Source of the DNA: Trachelipus rathkii
Lineage: Eukaryota; Arthropoda; Malacostraca; Isopoda; Trachelipodidae
NCBI GenBank assembly: GCA_015478945.1
Contig: JABUQX010100298.1
Span: forward strand, 1 to 12,071
Direction of reading: 5' to 3'
DNA: 12,071 nt
Shown here: one piece after another, positions 1 through 7,959 of the stretch
Layout of the letters: each line of letters opens with the position of its first letter
How positions within the stretch are numbered: the first letter of the stretch is position 1
Notes under the pieces: model-generated
The model's database searches: none
What the model saw: the letters and a program-made list of their open reading frames with translations, nothing else
What the model was told of the DNA's origin: nothing
Made by a program: the position numbers and the translations under genes

Positions 1-50
1 GGCTCTTATGTGAAACATCCTTTCTCTCTATCTCTCCATTAATATATTTA

Positions 51-75
51 TTTTTTTTTTTTTTTTTTTTTTTTT
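51..75. repeat. Poly-T tract (25 T)
   Basis: This is an uninterrupted run of 25 T. It could be the poly-A tail of an old retroposed sequence on the minus strand, or just a mononucleotide repeat. No SINE or LINE body is recognised beside it, so the second reading is preferred. Confidence 0.9.
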
Positions 76-154
76 AACACACCATCTTGAATAAAAAAGT
101 AGAAATAACATTTTCTACTAATATCAATCTTAATTTATTGCTATGTATAATTAA

Positions 155-310
155 ACAAGAAGCGCTACACAAATTCGCAGATTTTTGGAATGTTTTTCTT
201 TTTGGGGAAAACCGGTTGTGAAGGAAATATATGCATTTGGTGGAGTGTCAGATATCAGCTTGAAAACAGCCGCGGATGTGGTTACAGCTGTCGATTTGTT
301 TGGAATGTGA
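155..310 (+). pseudogene. Weak coding candidate with a Kelch-like strand
   Basis: The frame is open from 155 (just after TAA at 152-154) to a TGA at 308-310, 51 codons, with no obvious start. Residues from 206 read GKPVVKEIYAFGGVSDIS and then about 16 more before the stop. The IYAFGG stretch resembles the second strand of a Kelch beta-propeller blade, whose usual form is a hydrophobic residue, Y, two residues, then GG. The expected later Tyr and Trp of a blade are not evident. A CGCAG at 176-180 could act as a splice acceptor. A different frame, 190-402, is also open over the same bases, so openness alone proves little. This may be a decayed exon or chance. Confidence 0.15.
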
Positions 311-507
311 AGGTGGTATTTATGAGATGTATGTTGCTGCTACAAATCTACTTGGGTTTGGCATACATAATTGGATTCTTATTTATAGAGAGAGTGTTGT
401 GAAAATTCAAGTCTTATGATTCCTTCACTAATTTGTCATCCTGTATTTTCAGTAATCGCGAAATTATTTAACATATTAATTTAATATATTTAACGACGGA
501 ATTTTTG

Positions 508-510
<3 letters not shown>

Positions 511-559
<49 letters not shown>
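511..559. repeat. AAT microsatellite
   Basis: This is a near-perfect (TAA)n run of about 49 bases, the first of a cluster of AAT-oriented arrays between 511 and 961. Confidence 0.95.
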
Positions 560-560
<1 letters not shown>

Positions 561-611
561 TTTGACAGCAGTTTCGGTTACGGTAATTCAGTAGTAGCAT
601 ACAACATGCAC

Positions 612-808
<197 letters not shown>

Positions 809-883
809 TTAATAATAAGCGCGGAAAGGGAAAAGCACACAACAATAAAAATAGATAATAAATTGATACACACTAATGAGACC

Positions 884-961
<78 letters not shown>
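884..961. repeat. AAT microsatellite
   Basis: This is about 26 perfect AAT units. It is in the opposite orientation to the long TTA array at 1097-1327, so the two can pair as a stem around the 135-base unique segment between them. In the fold-back its mirror should be the degraded TTA-rich sequence at about 11975-12050. Confidence 0.95.
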
Positions 962-962
<1 letters not shown>

Positions 963-1084
963 TTTAGTTAGTAAAGAAGTAGAGGTTTGAATTTTGTTGT
1001 AACTCAAACAAGACACTTCAAAGTCTTATTTTGTTATCTTGACAGATTCTGTTTCATCCATCGAAATTGACATTATCTAAAAAC
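959..1084 (+). repeat. Outer block of fold-back, left arm
   Basis: This unique-looking segment between two microsatellites matches 11824-11965 in reverse complement. Anchors in order are a 15-base identity (959-973 with the mirror TACTAACTAAATATT), ACAAAATAAG, ATCTGTC, and TTTTAGATAA near 1075-1083. The right copy is about 16 bases longer, mostly through one- or two-base insertions. This is the outermost matched block visible in the window. Confidence 0.85.
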
Positions 1085-1096
1085 ATCATTTAAAAT

Positions 1097-1097
1097 A

Positions 1098-1191
<94 letters not shown>

Positions 1192-1195
1192 TTAC

Positions 1196-1256
<61 letters not shown>

Positions 1257-1271
1257 TTGATTATTATTTTG

Positions 1272-1327
<56 letters not shown>
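1097..1327. repeat. Long TTA microsatellite
   Basis: About 77 TTA units have only three small interruptions, near 1190, 1257 and 1270. The near-perfect state suggests recent expansion. At the mirrored place in the right arm there is only a short, broken AAT tract (about 11735-11810), and several kilobases of other sequence lie beyond it. Confidence 0.95.
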
Positions 1328-1328
<1 letters not shown>

Positions 1329-1387
1329 GTAGAAAAAGTAATTAAATAATAACAATAACTATCGGCCAACCCTCCTATCTTTTTTTT

Positions 1388-1490
1388 CTTGCTCAGACGA
1401 AAGATTTAGAAACCTGGAAAGAGGATGCGAAACTATGGATCAATTGAAGTGTTTGAACTTGGAGTGGTGAACACAGTATATTTCCGCACC
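1388..1490 (+). repeat. Fold-back block, left arm (minisatellite flank)
   Basis: This segment matches 7173-7305 in reverse complement. In right-arm order the shared anchors are GGTGCGG, ACACTTCA, TTGATCC, TTCG and a 12-base CTTTCGTCTGAG followed by CAAG. The right copy is 133 bases against 103 here, again mainly by insertion. This block shows that the right arm resumes after a roughly 3.6 kb interruption. The 1328-1387 stretch just outside it has no clear partner. Confidence 0.75.
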
Positions 1491-1621
1491 GCACCGCACC
1501 GCTTCACACCAAGAACAAAAAACAGTGACCAACATCTTTATATTTATTGCAACTGCACCAAGAGGGCTGGAATTGTGTGTTATCTTCTCTGCACCGCACC
1601 GCAGCGCACCGCACCGCATCG
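1484..1621. repeat. GCACC minisatellite with one spacer unit
   Basis: Two short arrays of GCACC (about 1484-1503 and 1591-1621) flank a spacer of about 90 bases that includes CACCAAGAGGGCTGGAATTG. The minus strand reads GGTGC repeats. In the right arm the array plus spacer occurs twice in tandem (about 3324-3593), so the true unit is about 120-140 bases and its copy number differs between arms. Confidence 0.85.
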
Positions 1622-2281
1622 CTAAAAGCCCTAATTTGAAGAAAGATAAATCAAAGAACAGTGAAAAATGTTGAATTAATTAGAAAGTCAATGGATTGTC
1701 CGACTCATTAAGATGAAAGGTGAAGATTGTAAAGAAAGTGCTACCATTATGGAAAGGCAAAAGGGTTATATTATTTTATTGAAGGTCGAAAAGTATTACA
1801 TAAGTGATAATCAAAGTATAAAAGAATGTACGGTAACTTGGATAAAGGTTTTTAAGTGACAGTTTTTCGTGGTAGCACGTAGTATAGCGAGGGGGGAGGG
1901 GAGCGGGTACTTACAAAGCTTTGGCTCTAACTGTGTGTGTGTGTGTGTGTGTTGGTGTGTGTGTGTGAGAGATTCGTTAGTTTTTATTTTATTTGCGGTG
2001 TCTTTGTTTTTCATTTAATTACCTAACAATAATTATATTAATATCATTATTATTATTATTATGTATTATTATTAGTAGTTCTTGAGTTATTTTATTATTA
2101 TAATTTCATTAATTATTAAAAAAAAATTTAACAGCCTTTATTTTTTATTTTTTTATTAATAATAGCTTAACATGCCCTTTTCTCATATTTCATTATCGTG
2201 ATTTTATTATTATTTTAGTAGGTATGGTTTCAACTATTTATCTAATTATTTAATTATTTCATTATTACCTAAAAATAATTA

Positions 2282-2347
<66 letters not shown>

Positions 2348-2433
2348 TTTATTTTTATTATTATTATTAGTTATAATATGATTATTATTATTATTATTAT
2401 TATTAGTAAAGTTGTGTCAAAAATCTAATTATA
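1504..2433 (+). repeat. Inverted repeat, left arm (inner part)
   Basis: This is the inner left arm of the fold-back and pairs with 2434 to about 3593. It contains the GT tract, a G-rich run near 1890-1910, and the 93-base segment 1671-1763 that is perfectly identical to the complement of 3169-3261. Further matches are GCTTTGG with adjoining AACTGTGTG (about 1918-1937) and ATTACCTAACAAT (2018-2030). Sequence quality and repeat purity are much better here than in the partner arm. No gene is seen: the short minus-strand frame at 1811-2014 runs through the GT tract and resembles nothing. Confidence 0.9.
1932..1967. repeat. GT microsatellite
   Basis: About 17 GT dinucleotides are interrupted once by TTGG. 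The mirrored tract in the right arm (about 2937-2997) is a heavily broken AC run, a clear example of the poorer state of that arm. Confidence 0.95.
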
Positions 2434-2862
2434 GAGAATAATAATTATCATTTTAATCATAATCAGAAGTAATAATAATAATAATCATAATAATATATAA
2501 GTTATAATAATAATAATAATAATAGTAATAATATATAATAATAATAATGATAATAATAATAATTTATTTATAATAAATTAAACAAATGATACTTGATAAT
2601 AATATTAATTATAATTATACATAAGAATAATAATATATAATTTAAATTAAAAATAAATAATAATACCATAGATAATATAATATCATGTCGGGATAATGAG
2701 GTCAATAATTCATATTAGATAACTAATCATAATAAGTGGAAAGAATAAAAAATTACTAATAATATAATAATAATAATAGAATAATCGAATAATAATCGAT
2801 AATAATAATAGGATAATAATGATAATAATAATATAATAATAATAATGTATATTGAATTATCT
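2041..2862. repeat. AT-rich core with TTA-to-TAA switch
   Basis: The first half (to about 2433) is TTA-oriented, with a pure array at about 2288-2347 and another at 2381-2404. The second half is TAA-oriented and more broken. The two halves align as reverse complements: ATTAGTTATAATATGATTA near 2366-2384 faces TAATCATAATAATATATAAG near 2482-2501. Fold-back symmetry therefore runs all the way to the centre. No gene is present. Confidence 0.85.
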
Positions 2863-3600
2863 ATTGTTAGGTAATTAACTGGCTACGAATGATATATCTG
2901 GCAATAAAAATAAAAACTGGAACGAAATACTCTCTCGACACACACACACCAGACACCGCACACACACCAGCAAGCACACCGTTGCGCACGATCACACAGT
3001 TAGAGCCCAAAGCTTTGGTATGTACCGCTCCCTCCCCCCGCTGATAACTCACCGTGCTAACCAGAAAACTGTCACTTAAAAACACTTTTTCTCTAATTAA
3101 TTCTTATACTTTTGAGTTATACTCTTATGTAATACTTTCGAGCTCAATATAATACTATTATGTAGCCTCTTTTGCCTTTCCATAATGGTAGCACTTTCTT
3201 TACAATCTTCACCTTTCATCTTAATGAGTCGGACAATCCATTGACTTTCTAATTAATTCAAGTGCATTTTTTCACTGTCTTGATTTAATCTTTCTTCAAA
3301 ATTAGGGGGCTTTTAGCGGATTGGCGGTGCGGGTGCGCTGCGGTGCGTGTGCCGGAGAAGATGCGACACAATTCAGCCTCTTGGGGTGCAGTGTTTGCTA
3401 ATAATTTATAAGAATGTTTGGTATTTTTTTTTTTTGTTCTTTGGTGTGGAAGCGGTCGCTGCCGGTTGCGGTTGTGATGCGGTGCAGTTGCGGGGAAAGA
3501 TATAAACACACACATTTGCCAGCCCTCTTGGTGGCAGTTGTCAATTAATATAACGATGTTAAGGGTCACTGTTTTTGTTCTTTGGGTGTGAAGACGGTGC
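2434..3600 (-). repeat. Inverted repeat, right arm (inner part)
   Basis: This is the reverse-complement partner of 1490-2433. Identity is patchy: long stretches with frequent small insertions, then 93 perfectly matching bases at 3169-3261, then divergence again. From 2863 to 3261 it is 399 bases against 360 on the left. Open frames at 2867-3085 and 3285-3671 on the minus strand run through the AC tract and the GGTGC repeats and show no domain. Confidence 0.9.
3324..3593 (-). repeat. Tandemly duplicated GGTGC minisatellite unit
   Basis: Two consecutive units (about 3324-3452 and 3453-3593) each contain a GGTGC-rich head, a sequence resembling CAGCCCTCTTGGTGCAGT, an AT-rich middle, and an end resembling TTGTTCTTTGGTGTGAAG. 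The left arm has the same unit once (1503-1621). The units differ from each other by many small indels. A further GGTGC run follows at 3594-3618. Confidence 0.75.
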
Positions 3601-3635
3601 GGTGGGATGGTGCGGTGCTCAGTTAAGGTGACTCT

Positions 3636-3676
3636 GACGCGGGGGCCCTGCTGGGCGCTCGGCCCGGCCAAAAATC
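3636..3676. other. GC-rich edge of insert 1 (left)
   Basis: A short, strongly GC-rich patch (GCGGGGGCCCTG, then GGCGCTCGGCCCGGCC) ends in AAAAATC. The sequence CGGCCGCCGGCCGAAAATCT at 7061-7080 is similar and in the same orientation, so the arm-lacking insert has related GC-rich sequence at both edges. This could be a real insertion boundary or a poorly read GC-rich array. Confidence 0.5.
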
Positions 3677-4083
3677 CAGGAACAACCGGGGTTTTCTACG
3701 GGGTAACGTGGTGACTGTTACACGCTAAATAATCAGGAGCGGGTTGATATCAATCAAAATAAAAAATTATATAGTTTAATTTGCCATTACTTCTTTTGTT
3801 ATGAAAATATGCGAATAATATAAACAAGCTAATATAATCAAGTTTTTTTGCTTGGTTAATTATTATGATTTCAAATTAAATATTGAGGGCCAAATTATAT
3901 ATTTTTCCGGAGTTTTTAAACTTAATAATATTCGAATTTGCAATATAATTCAAACGAAATTCGGGATAAATATAATGTGTTAAGATATTAATGTACTTTC
4001 TATTTATTTAATAGTTAAATAACTCGTCAGGAAAATCAGAACGATGTTTCGGCGAATTGCTTGCCTTGTTTCACCATTAAGTT
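3677..4083. other. AT-rich stretch, nothing recognised
   Basis: Non-repetitive AT-rich sequence without long open frames, RNA genes or clear repeats. It has no counterpart in the left arm. Confidence 0.6.
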
Positions 4084-4258
4084 TATTTAATTGAATATAA
4101 TATATATATATCTATAAGTAGTTTATATAGTAGTAGGTATAGAGTTAGAATAATAATTTTTCGTATATATATTGTAGTATTATGGATAATTATGTATATA
4201 TATTATATTATATGCATAGTGTTATATAGTCATATATATGACTATATAGGATAGTCAC
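4084..4258. repeat. TA-rich tract with a perfect palindrome
   Basis: Irregular TA-rich sequence. Bases 4223-4248 form a 26-base perfect palindrome with half-site TATATAGTCATAT. The GTCAT/ATGAC core makes it more than plain (TA)n. It could extrude as a cruciform; no binding protein can be named. Confidence 0.8.
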
Positions 4259-4276
4259 CCTAGGAACGTAAAATAA

Positions 4277-4396
4277 TACTTTAATACTTTAATACACGTT
4301 GGATCGAGAGATTATGAAAATATATGGAAAATAGAGATTCACAATCCTCCCTCAAAGGGCTCTAGAGAAGCAATCAATAGGCTCTTGTGCAGTATG
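4277..4396 (+). other. Possible small exon, product unknown
   Basis: One frame is open from 4277 (after TAA at 4274-4276) through the proposed splice donor to a TAA at 4427-4429, 50 codons in all. The peptide includes SRDYENIWKIEIHNPP and then KGSREAINRLL, with a balanced mix of charged and aromatic residues unlike repeat read-through. It resembles no family I recognise. Splicing at 4397/4467 would continue this frame only as Val-Trp-stop. The frame one base later in phase stays open across the junction for about 20 more codons. Treat it as a candidate exon, not a gene. Confidence 0.2.
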
Positions 4397-4467
4397 GTAA
4401 GTAAAAATAATATTACCGTTAATGCCTAACTTATTATTCATGATAAAAGATAATTGTTTAATTTTAG
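4397..4467 (+). other. Candidate 71-base spliceosomal intron
   Basis: It begins with a consensus donor (GTAAGT, 4397-4402). It contains CTAAC at 4426-4430, a good branch-point match 38 bases before the end, and closes with TTTAATTTTAG. Length and spacing are typical of short arthropod introns. AT-rich DNA produces such combinations by chance, and the flanking exons are not identified. Confidence 0.3.
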
Positions 4468-5502
4468 GTTTGGTGACGAGCGGTGCCTGCCTCTTCACGA
4501 TCCCTTAAGGGATTCTGAGAGTTCTAGGTAGTATAGAATTTGTTGAATGGATAGTCTAAGGGGGCTCAAGCTTCTGCCGGTATTTTTAGGTTAAAATTAC
4601 TGCGACGTAGTAATATAATATGCGCAGATCATTATTGCTTCCGTGCTTCAGTGGAACCGTTGATTGGCCGGTTGTAGTTCAATTGGGAGAATTAACGGAT
4701 TTTATATTGATTTTTAGTAGGTTGCTCGTGCAAGGTTCGATGGGCTGTTAAAGCTGAGTTAGGAGGTTAGTGAGCTGCCGTTTGATACAGAGGTTCTCGG
4801 GTCGCATATAAGTGTTTTACGTGGGTTTGTTAGTTTGATAGTATTCACTCTTCTGCTCTGCGGGTAGGAGTCCTTAGGTTCTCGTTGAGATGGTGTTGGG
4901 AGGCTGCTGGATTTTCGATAGCCCGCGATTGTAATAATCATCATGCAGTATGGAGGTTCAAATGCGCGCAGTAGCACAGAGTCGCGGCTTCGGCAGAGAT
5001 TTATATAAGATCGCATTGCGGTTTGTCTTGTTGATAGTGAAGGTATCTATATGGTATTATTTGAGGTGGTTGTGAAATCATTTTTCAAGGAATTGATATT
5101 GACTATTTATTAGTGAAGGCGATATTTTGCGGTTGGAGGGGTATAGAACGATGCTAGGTTTCTCTTTATATTGGGATTGAATTATATTATGTAAAAATTG
5201 TGGTGTCTGTAGGATGAGGAATTGGTAGCTTAAGGAAACATAGTGGGATGTGCTGTGATGGAGTGGGAGTAATGTGGCTTTGAGGGAAGGTGAAGGTGAT
5301 TATGTAGGTATAACTTAGATGGTATAAGCGTGCTGTGGGGAAGGTTTTGTGTATGGTGCCTTTTGTGGTGCTCGACAATGGCTGGATATTGAATGCGACA
5401 GGACGAGGAGGAATTTTAAGTTTGATTGAAGTAGAATAAAAGATACTTGAAATAGTGGAGTGTTTCTGTTGAGATGATGTGGCAGGCGATAGCTAAACGT
5501 CG

Positions 5503-5580
5503 AGACGCGGGTCTAATGGATAGAGGGCAGGTTGAGTTGTAGTGCTAATGTTGTGGTTTATATGTGCGAGTTCGAAGAAC
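5503..5580 (+). pseudogene. tRNA-like relic (A box and B box)
   Basis: The sequence GACGCGGGTCTAATGGATAG (about 5504-5523) closely resembles the 5' end and D arm of eukaryotic tRNA-Arg, including the TCTAATGGATA A-box region. About 60 bases downstream GAGTTCGAAGAACC resembles a B box, though the final CC is replaced. The T stem does not pair and no acceptor stem closes, so this is not a functional tRNA. It may be the head of a decayed tRNA-derived SINE, or chance in a G-rich region. Confidence 0.2.
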
Positions 5581-6315
5581 CAATGTTGATTTAATTAAGG
5601 CAGGGGAGGAAGGAGTGGTTTTCTGTTAGAGGCGAGGAATAGCGATAGATGGTTGGATGAGAGTCTTTTTTGTCATGAAATGTAGAGTATCTCAGAATAA
5701 AGGTAGAGAAGAGTTAAGAGAGGTAAGGCGGTTCATCGAGGTGTGTGAAGGAGATAGAGGGATGCTGTTTATTGATATGTTGGTAAATAGGAAATTGTAG
5801 TATTGAGTGTCATTTGGAAGTTCAGCGCAGACCACGTCGCTCCACATAACGAAGCCAATGTGGCATTAGAAGAGAATAGGGGTGGTGGAATAATGTGAGT
5901 GGTGTTTCAAGCAGAGTTCCATAACAAATATTGCTTATAAGGTGGCAGATAAGTGGAGTAGACTCCAGTTTGAGAGGTTCTAAAGGATTTTTGTTTGTAT
6001 AAAAGAATTGTGTAAAAGTTGAAAGAACGTTTGTGGTCAAGTGTGAGAGCAATAGTTGCGCTTAAGCAAGGGGCGCGAGAGAAGTGATTAATTTCGAAGA
6101 GTGATGTTATGTTAACTTGAATATAGTTTTCTACTCAGTTTTTAGTCTAAGAGTGGGACAGCGGTACGGAAGTGAGAACAAGGTGAGGTGACGTCAATGA
6201 GGCTGAAGAGAAGTTAGTGCGTGTGGGAGAGGATTAAGTGTAACTGAGAAACGCGTGTAATGTGAAATCTTGTTCGCTGTATTGATGAGATGGGAAGGGT
6301 GAATTTTGCACTGAT

Positions 6316-6561
6316 TCAATGGTTCTTGTTGATTCTCGTAACGATGTTGCACAGTCCACGGAAGGAAACTTTATACAGTAGTCCAATTAAGTATTGGCAA
6401 AGATAAGGGTCGTTAAGGGGGTGATTTAGGGCTTGTGAATCTTGCAGGCCTATTGATAGCAAGCCTGTGTCAGATGTATCAGTCATGTACGCCCTTGATT
6501 GTTGCATGATGGGTATAAGATGTCCGGGTATATTACTGAGTACGTTTGCGTTCAATGTCAA
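6316..6561 (-). pseudogene. Possible retrotransposon RNase H remnant
   Basis: This is an 81-codon open frame. Residues 27-34 read TDTSDTGL, close to the TDASDTGLGAVL core of Ty3/Gypsy RNase H, which carries a catalytic Asp. Gln40 is followed after six residues by HP (47-48), as in those enzymes. Residues 57-65 (YLIGLLYKV) recall the later YLxGxxFxV segment, but about 35 residues would be missing between. No reverse transcriptase is recognisable upstream on this strand and no integrase downstream. The resemblance may be coincidental in a biased region. Confidence 0.18.
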
Positions 6562-6600
6562 AGTTTATATTATATACTATATGAAGAAATTATCTATATA

Positions 6601-7050
6601 GTAATGATAGTATGGGCTTGTGCACTATGTTTGGACTTACTATTATTATTTGATATGAAATTCTACAAACCATATTATTAAGCTATATGATATTTAGTAT
6701 GAGTTATATAGTGGTATGTATAATATGGAAGCAAGTAGGGGTGCTGATTTATAGGTAATTAGGAGTATATATGATGAGTAGTCTACAGGTACTGTATATT
6801 TATAGGATGGAACAGGGCGATCTTATTATTCGTTATGCTAGAAATCAATCCGTATTTTCTTCAAACGTGTTCCTTTGGGTGTCAAGACATATTTTTATTT
6901 AATTAATTTAAATGCTTAGTCCTGATTTGCCAATTAGAAAGAGTTATTGAATTAATTGAAATTATATTTATTTTCATCCTAGTTTTAAGCAAGGCTTTCG
7001 TCAGTGTGTGTTTGGGCTTGGCCATTTGGGCGTAAAGTTTTGAAGGCTAA
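6601..7050. other. AT-rich stretch, nothing recognised
   Basis: Ordinary AT-rich sequence lies between the G-skewed block and the GC-rich patch. A fragment near 6869-6884 (CCTTTGGGTGTCAAGA) recalls the minisatellite unit end TTTGGGTGTGAAG but is too short to call a copy. A plus-strand frame at 6499-6681 shows no domain. Confidence 0.5.
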
Positions 7051-7146
7051 CCGCCGGCCCCGGCCGCCGGCCGAAAATCTAGAGTAGCCGCCGGCCCCGG
7101 TCGTGGCCCCTGGCCCCGGCCGTCGCGGCAGAAATTGCCGCCCCCG
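7051..7146. repeat. GC-rich patch with short direct repeats
   Basis: CCGCCGGCCCCGG occurs exactly at 7051-7063 and 7088-7100, and TGGCCCCGGCCG follows near 7111. This is a small CpG-rich island in AT-rich DNA at the right edge of insert 1. No promoter or exon is evident. It may be a degenerate minisatellite. Confidence 0.75.
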
Positions 7147-7172
7147 TAGTCGGTCTATGAGTGCAATGCCGT

Positions 7173-7305
7173 GGTGCGGTAATAATAACTAATGTCGAGT
7201 TCACTCTGCATGGAGTGGTTCAAGACGACACTTCATTGATCCAGAGATCAATTCGGCGCATTCCGTCTTTCTGATAGTTTCGTAACTCTTTCGTCTGAGG
7301 GCAAG
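7173..7305 (-). repeat. Fold-back block, right arm resumes
   Basis: This is the reverse-complement partner of 1388-1490, collinear with at least six anchors, the longest being CTTTCGTCTGAG (7288-7299). It begins in a GGTGCGG that continues the minisatellite interrupted at about 3618, so everything from about 3620 to 7172 is extra relative to the left arm. Confidence 0.75.
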
Positions 7306-7780
7306 TAATGAAACGCTTCTTAAAAATTCTTCTGCCAATGAACAGTCTTGATTGCTCGATTTTTTATACGCTTCAGCCTCTTGTTAGGCTACTTGTAACT
7401 GAGATAATAATAATTGATTGGTTAGGCTAATGGTAGCCGTCAGGTTCATATAGTGTATCAATAATTGTAGGTTAAATGGAAGGGTTAGAGTAATGAATTC
7501 TGATGAGATAATAATGAAGAATAATCATATAATATAGATGAAGGTGAATTGAGGTAATAGGTTAGATATCAATATAATAATTAAGTTCAATATAATTAGG
7601 ATAATTAATTGAGCTGGGTAATGAATGCGATAGGTAATGATCAAAGGTAGCGATGAATAGTCGAAAGTAGATATAATATAATTCATTGGAATGCAATAAT
7701 ATATAATTAATAGGGCTGGAATAGATAAATAATCGTATAAGGATCGGTGGGTAGATGAAGTAGATAATTATTAGGGAGTG
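7306..7780. other. AT-rich, broken ATA-repeat stretch
   Basis: The first 100 bases are mixed sequence. From about 7400 it is rich in scattered AATAAT-like units and G but poor in C. It may be a degraded version of a trinucleotide array, matching in position the start of the left TTA array, but no alignment can be shown. No gene is seen. Confidence 0.45.
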
Positions 7781-7782
7781 GG

Positions 7783-7880
7783 CCGGGATAATCCCGGCAA
7801 CTTCGGCGGTAATCGCGGGAGCCTAATCCGGGGCTATAGTTTTTGGAATCTATCCGGTGCGCTCCGGGAGGGGGAATATA
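7783..7880. repeat. CCGG-rich degenerate repeat patch
   Basis: This patch contains several spaced CCGG-centred words (GGGATAATCCCGG, TCCGGGGCT, TATCCGGTGCG, ACCGGATAAG). It resembles the TATCCG-containing minisatellite at 11580-11670. Function is unknown. Confidence 0.5.
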
Positions 7881-7959
7881 ACCGGATAAGTTACTTTCCT
7901 AGTAGGTGTCTTCCTCAGTTTAGGGGGAAATATATTCAAGAATAGTTGATAAATTTATA

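Larger units (their letters stand above)
1..510. other. AT-rich stretch without a convincing gene
   Basis: Mixed-composition AT-rich sequence lies before the microsatellite cluster. It contains a 25-base poly-T tract and one weak coding candidate at 155-310, listed separately. A splice-acceptor-like end (CCTGTATTTTCAG) occurs near 440-452, but no matching exon can be made from it. I see no promoter and no RNA gene. It has no recognisable counterpart in the right arm, which runs off the window before reaching this point. Confidence 0.6.
4468..6600. other. G-rich, C-poor stretch without clear genes
   Basis: About 2 kb has marked strand asymmetry: 5221-5340 holds 47 G and 7 C, and 6181-6240 holds 26 G and 4 C. 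The minus strand, poor in G, has few TAG and TGA stops, which explains why all moderate open frames here (4759-5016, 5187-5378, 5822-6052, 6316-6561) are on that strand. None gives a convincing protein, apart from a weak RNase H-like echo in the last. Possibilities are degraded transposon sequence, a skewed low-complexity region, or miscalled bases over a G-rich repeat. Confidence 0.6.

Noticed and set aside
190..402. 70-codon plus-strand frame starting MFFFLGKTG
   Set aside because: It has no domain or signal I recognise and overlaps a more protein-like frame in another phase.
1490..3600. Terminal-inverted-repeat DNA transposon
   Set aside because: The arms meet without an internal coding region, there are no target duplications, and the symmetry extends far beyond this interval.
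1484..3618. CRISPR array or telomeric repeat
   Set aside because: The GCACC units are short tandem minisatellites with identical spacers, in a eukaryote-like context. They are neither CRISPR repeats nor a known telomere unit.
3285..3671. 128-codon minus-strand frame
   Set aside because: It crosses the duplicated GGTGC minisatellite, and its Arg/Pro/His-rich peptide simply follows the repeat. The same unit on the left is not open in this way.
4759..6052. Three minus-strand frames in the G-rich block
   Set aside because: A G-poor minus strand lacks TAG and TGA stops, so such frames arise from composition. The peptides show no motif or continuity.
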